Under the pieces are notes generated by a model. That model was not told the origin of the DNA. It saw only the letters and a program-made list of their open reading frames with translations, and made no database searches. A stretch of DNA of 64,000 bases, from positions 102,446-166,445 of the forward strand of contig JBBBWG010018889.1 of assembly GCA_037176905.1 (NCBI GenBank), read 5' to 3'. This document shows, one piece after another, positions 63,600 through 64,000 of the stretch; position 1 is the first letter of the stretch; every line of letters starts with the position of its first letter. Source of the DNA: Azolla pinnata (Eukaryota > Streptophyta > Polypodiopsida > Salviniales > Salviniaceae). Both the position numbers and the translations under genes were made by a program.

Positions 63600-64000
63600 A
63601 TGGAGGCCGCCGCGATTCGCGTGCTGCTCGTGCCCATGGCAACGATCCTCGTCGTCGCATTAATGCTCGATCCGCGGAGCGGAGGGATCCGCGGCGGCGA
63701 AGCCAAGTACTGGGACGGCGGCGATCCGACCGTGGGTTTGCGGCCGCCAGCAGCCGCCGCCGTCGGATCGGGATCGGGGTCAGGATCGGGGTCAGGATCG
63801 GGGTCAGGATCGGGATCATCGGGATCATCGGGATCGGCGCCCGCTCCGGCGGCGGCGCAGCTCGAGTACAAGTCGTACCTCGTCCACGTGCCCTTGAGCT
63901 CGATGCCAGCTGGCGCGTCGCCGTCATCGCCGTCGCGCCGTCGCAATCGTCGTCGCGATCGCAATCGCGACGGCGACGTTCGGCGCTGGTACGCGGAGCT
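63600..64000 (+). CDS. Subtilisin-like serine protease, 5' end (runs off window)
   Basis: Open frame from the ATG at 63600 to the last base (133 codons). Residues 1-22 form a signal peptide (IRVLLVPMATILVVALML). A Gly-Ser and Ala/Pro-rich linker (SGSGSGSGSGSGSSGSSGS) follows. The start of a propeptide inhibitor I9 domain is YKSYLVHVPLSSMPA, then an Arg-rich insert, then RRWYAEL; this matches the plant subtilase pattern Y(I/L)VHV...KSxMP...WY. Family knowledge: plant subtilases are secreted, self-processing proteases of the cell wall. The catalytic Asp-His-Ser lie beyond the window. The Gly-Ser linker and Arg-rich insert are unusual for the family. Identity is likely but rests on the propeptide start alone. 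A TATAAC at about 63550 is close to the ATG. Confidence 0.7.
   Translation, partial: MEAAAIRVLLVPMATILVVALMLDPRSGGIRGGEAKYWDGGDPTVGLRPPAAAAVGSGSGSGSGSGSGSGSGSSGSSGSAPAPAAAQLEYKSYLVHVPLSSMPAGASPSSPSRRRNRRRDRNRDGDVRRWYAE

Overview
The window is nuclear DNA of a land plant. All genes have GT-AG introns, the families are plant-type (polyphenol oxidase with DWL/KFDV-like modules, plant 411-residue glutamate dehydrogenase, APR-like thioredoxin protein, TET18/19-type tetraspanin, DUF1997, plant SMI1/KNR4-like protein), and there are plant telomere-type repeats (TTTAGGG). Gene composition is two-sided: the polyphenol oxidase, GDH and subtilase exons are very GC-rich and sit among AT-rich introns, while the other genes are AT-rich. 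This resembles many monocots, but I cannot name a species. A 100-N assembly gap lies at 44003-44102.

Layout: (1) 1-2403, 3' end of a TTC1-type TPR protein (+). (2) 3263-6178, APR-like (APRL) thioredoxin-fold protein (+), 4 exons. (3) 7278-10808, DUF1997 protein (-), 7 exons. (4) 10.8-12.6 kb, microsatellites and a head-to-head pair of degenerate telomeric tracts. (5) 12654-14093, unrecognised 100-residue protein (+), 3 exons. (6) 15.77-16.14 kb, telomeric hexamer arrays that run up to an SNM1/Artemis-type nuclease gene at 16154-18815 (+), 4 exons. (7) 18.8-24.2 kb, empty apart from simple repeats. (8) 24176-26176, single-exon SMI1/KNR4-like protein (-), with an acidic-repeat-encoding GA-rich tract and a cluster of six ACGT boxes upstream. 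(9) 30283-34385, tetraspanin (-), 6 coding exons plus a 5'UTR exon near 36.2 kb. (10) 36.5-38.0 kb, CT-rich minisatellite, then a 398-bp inverted-repeat (MITE-like) element at 38.2-38.6 kb. (11) 41235-47215, polyphenol oxidase (+), 3 exons, with a polyasparagine insertion and a satellite-filled 3-kb first intron; its stop codon lies at the edge of a TTTAGGG array. (12) 48972-52772, RCD1/CNOT9 subunit of CCR4-NOT (-), 9 exons. (13) 55971-60096, NAD(H)-glutamate dehydrogenase (+), 9 exons. (14) 60.1-63.3 kb, no gene seen; then another telomeric array. (15) 63600-64000, 5' end of a subtilisin-like protease (+) that runs off the window.

The genes are ordinary, independently transcribed plant housekeeping or metabolic genes; I see no operon or pathway cluster. 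The unusual feature is the repeat landscape. Interstitial telomeric repeats of both 6-mer (TTAGGG) and 7-mer (TTTAGGG) type occur at seven or more sites and touch gene boundaries. Simple repeats have expanded inside coding sequence (poly-Phe, His-Pro, poly-Asn, Ser-Asn-Asp, Gly-Ser), and introns carry minisatellites and recent tandem duplications. I found no convincing rRNA, tRNA, CRISPR array or intact transposon. Exon boundaries were read by eye from splice sites, reading frame and family conservation, and no search was run.
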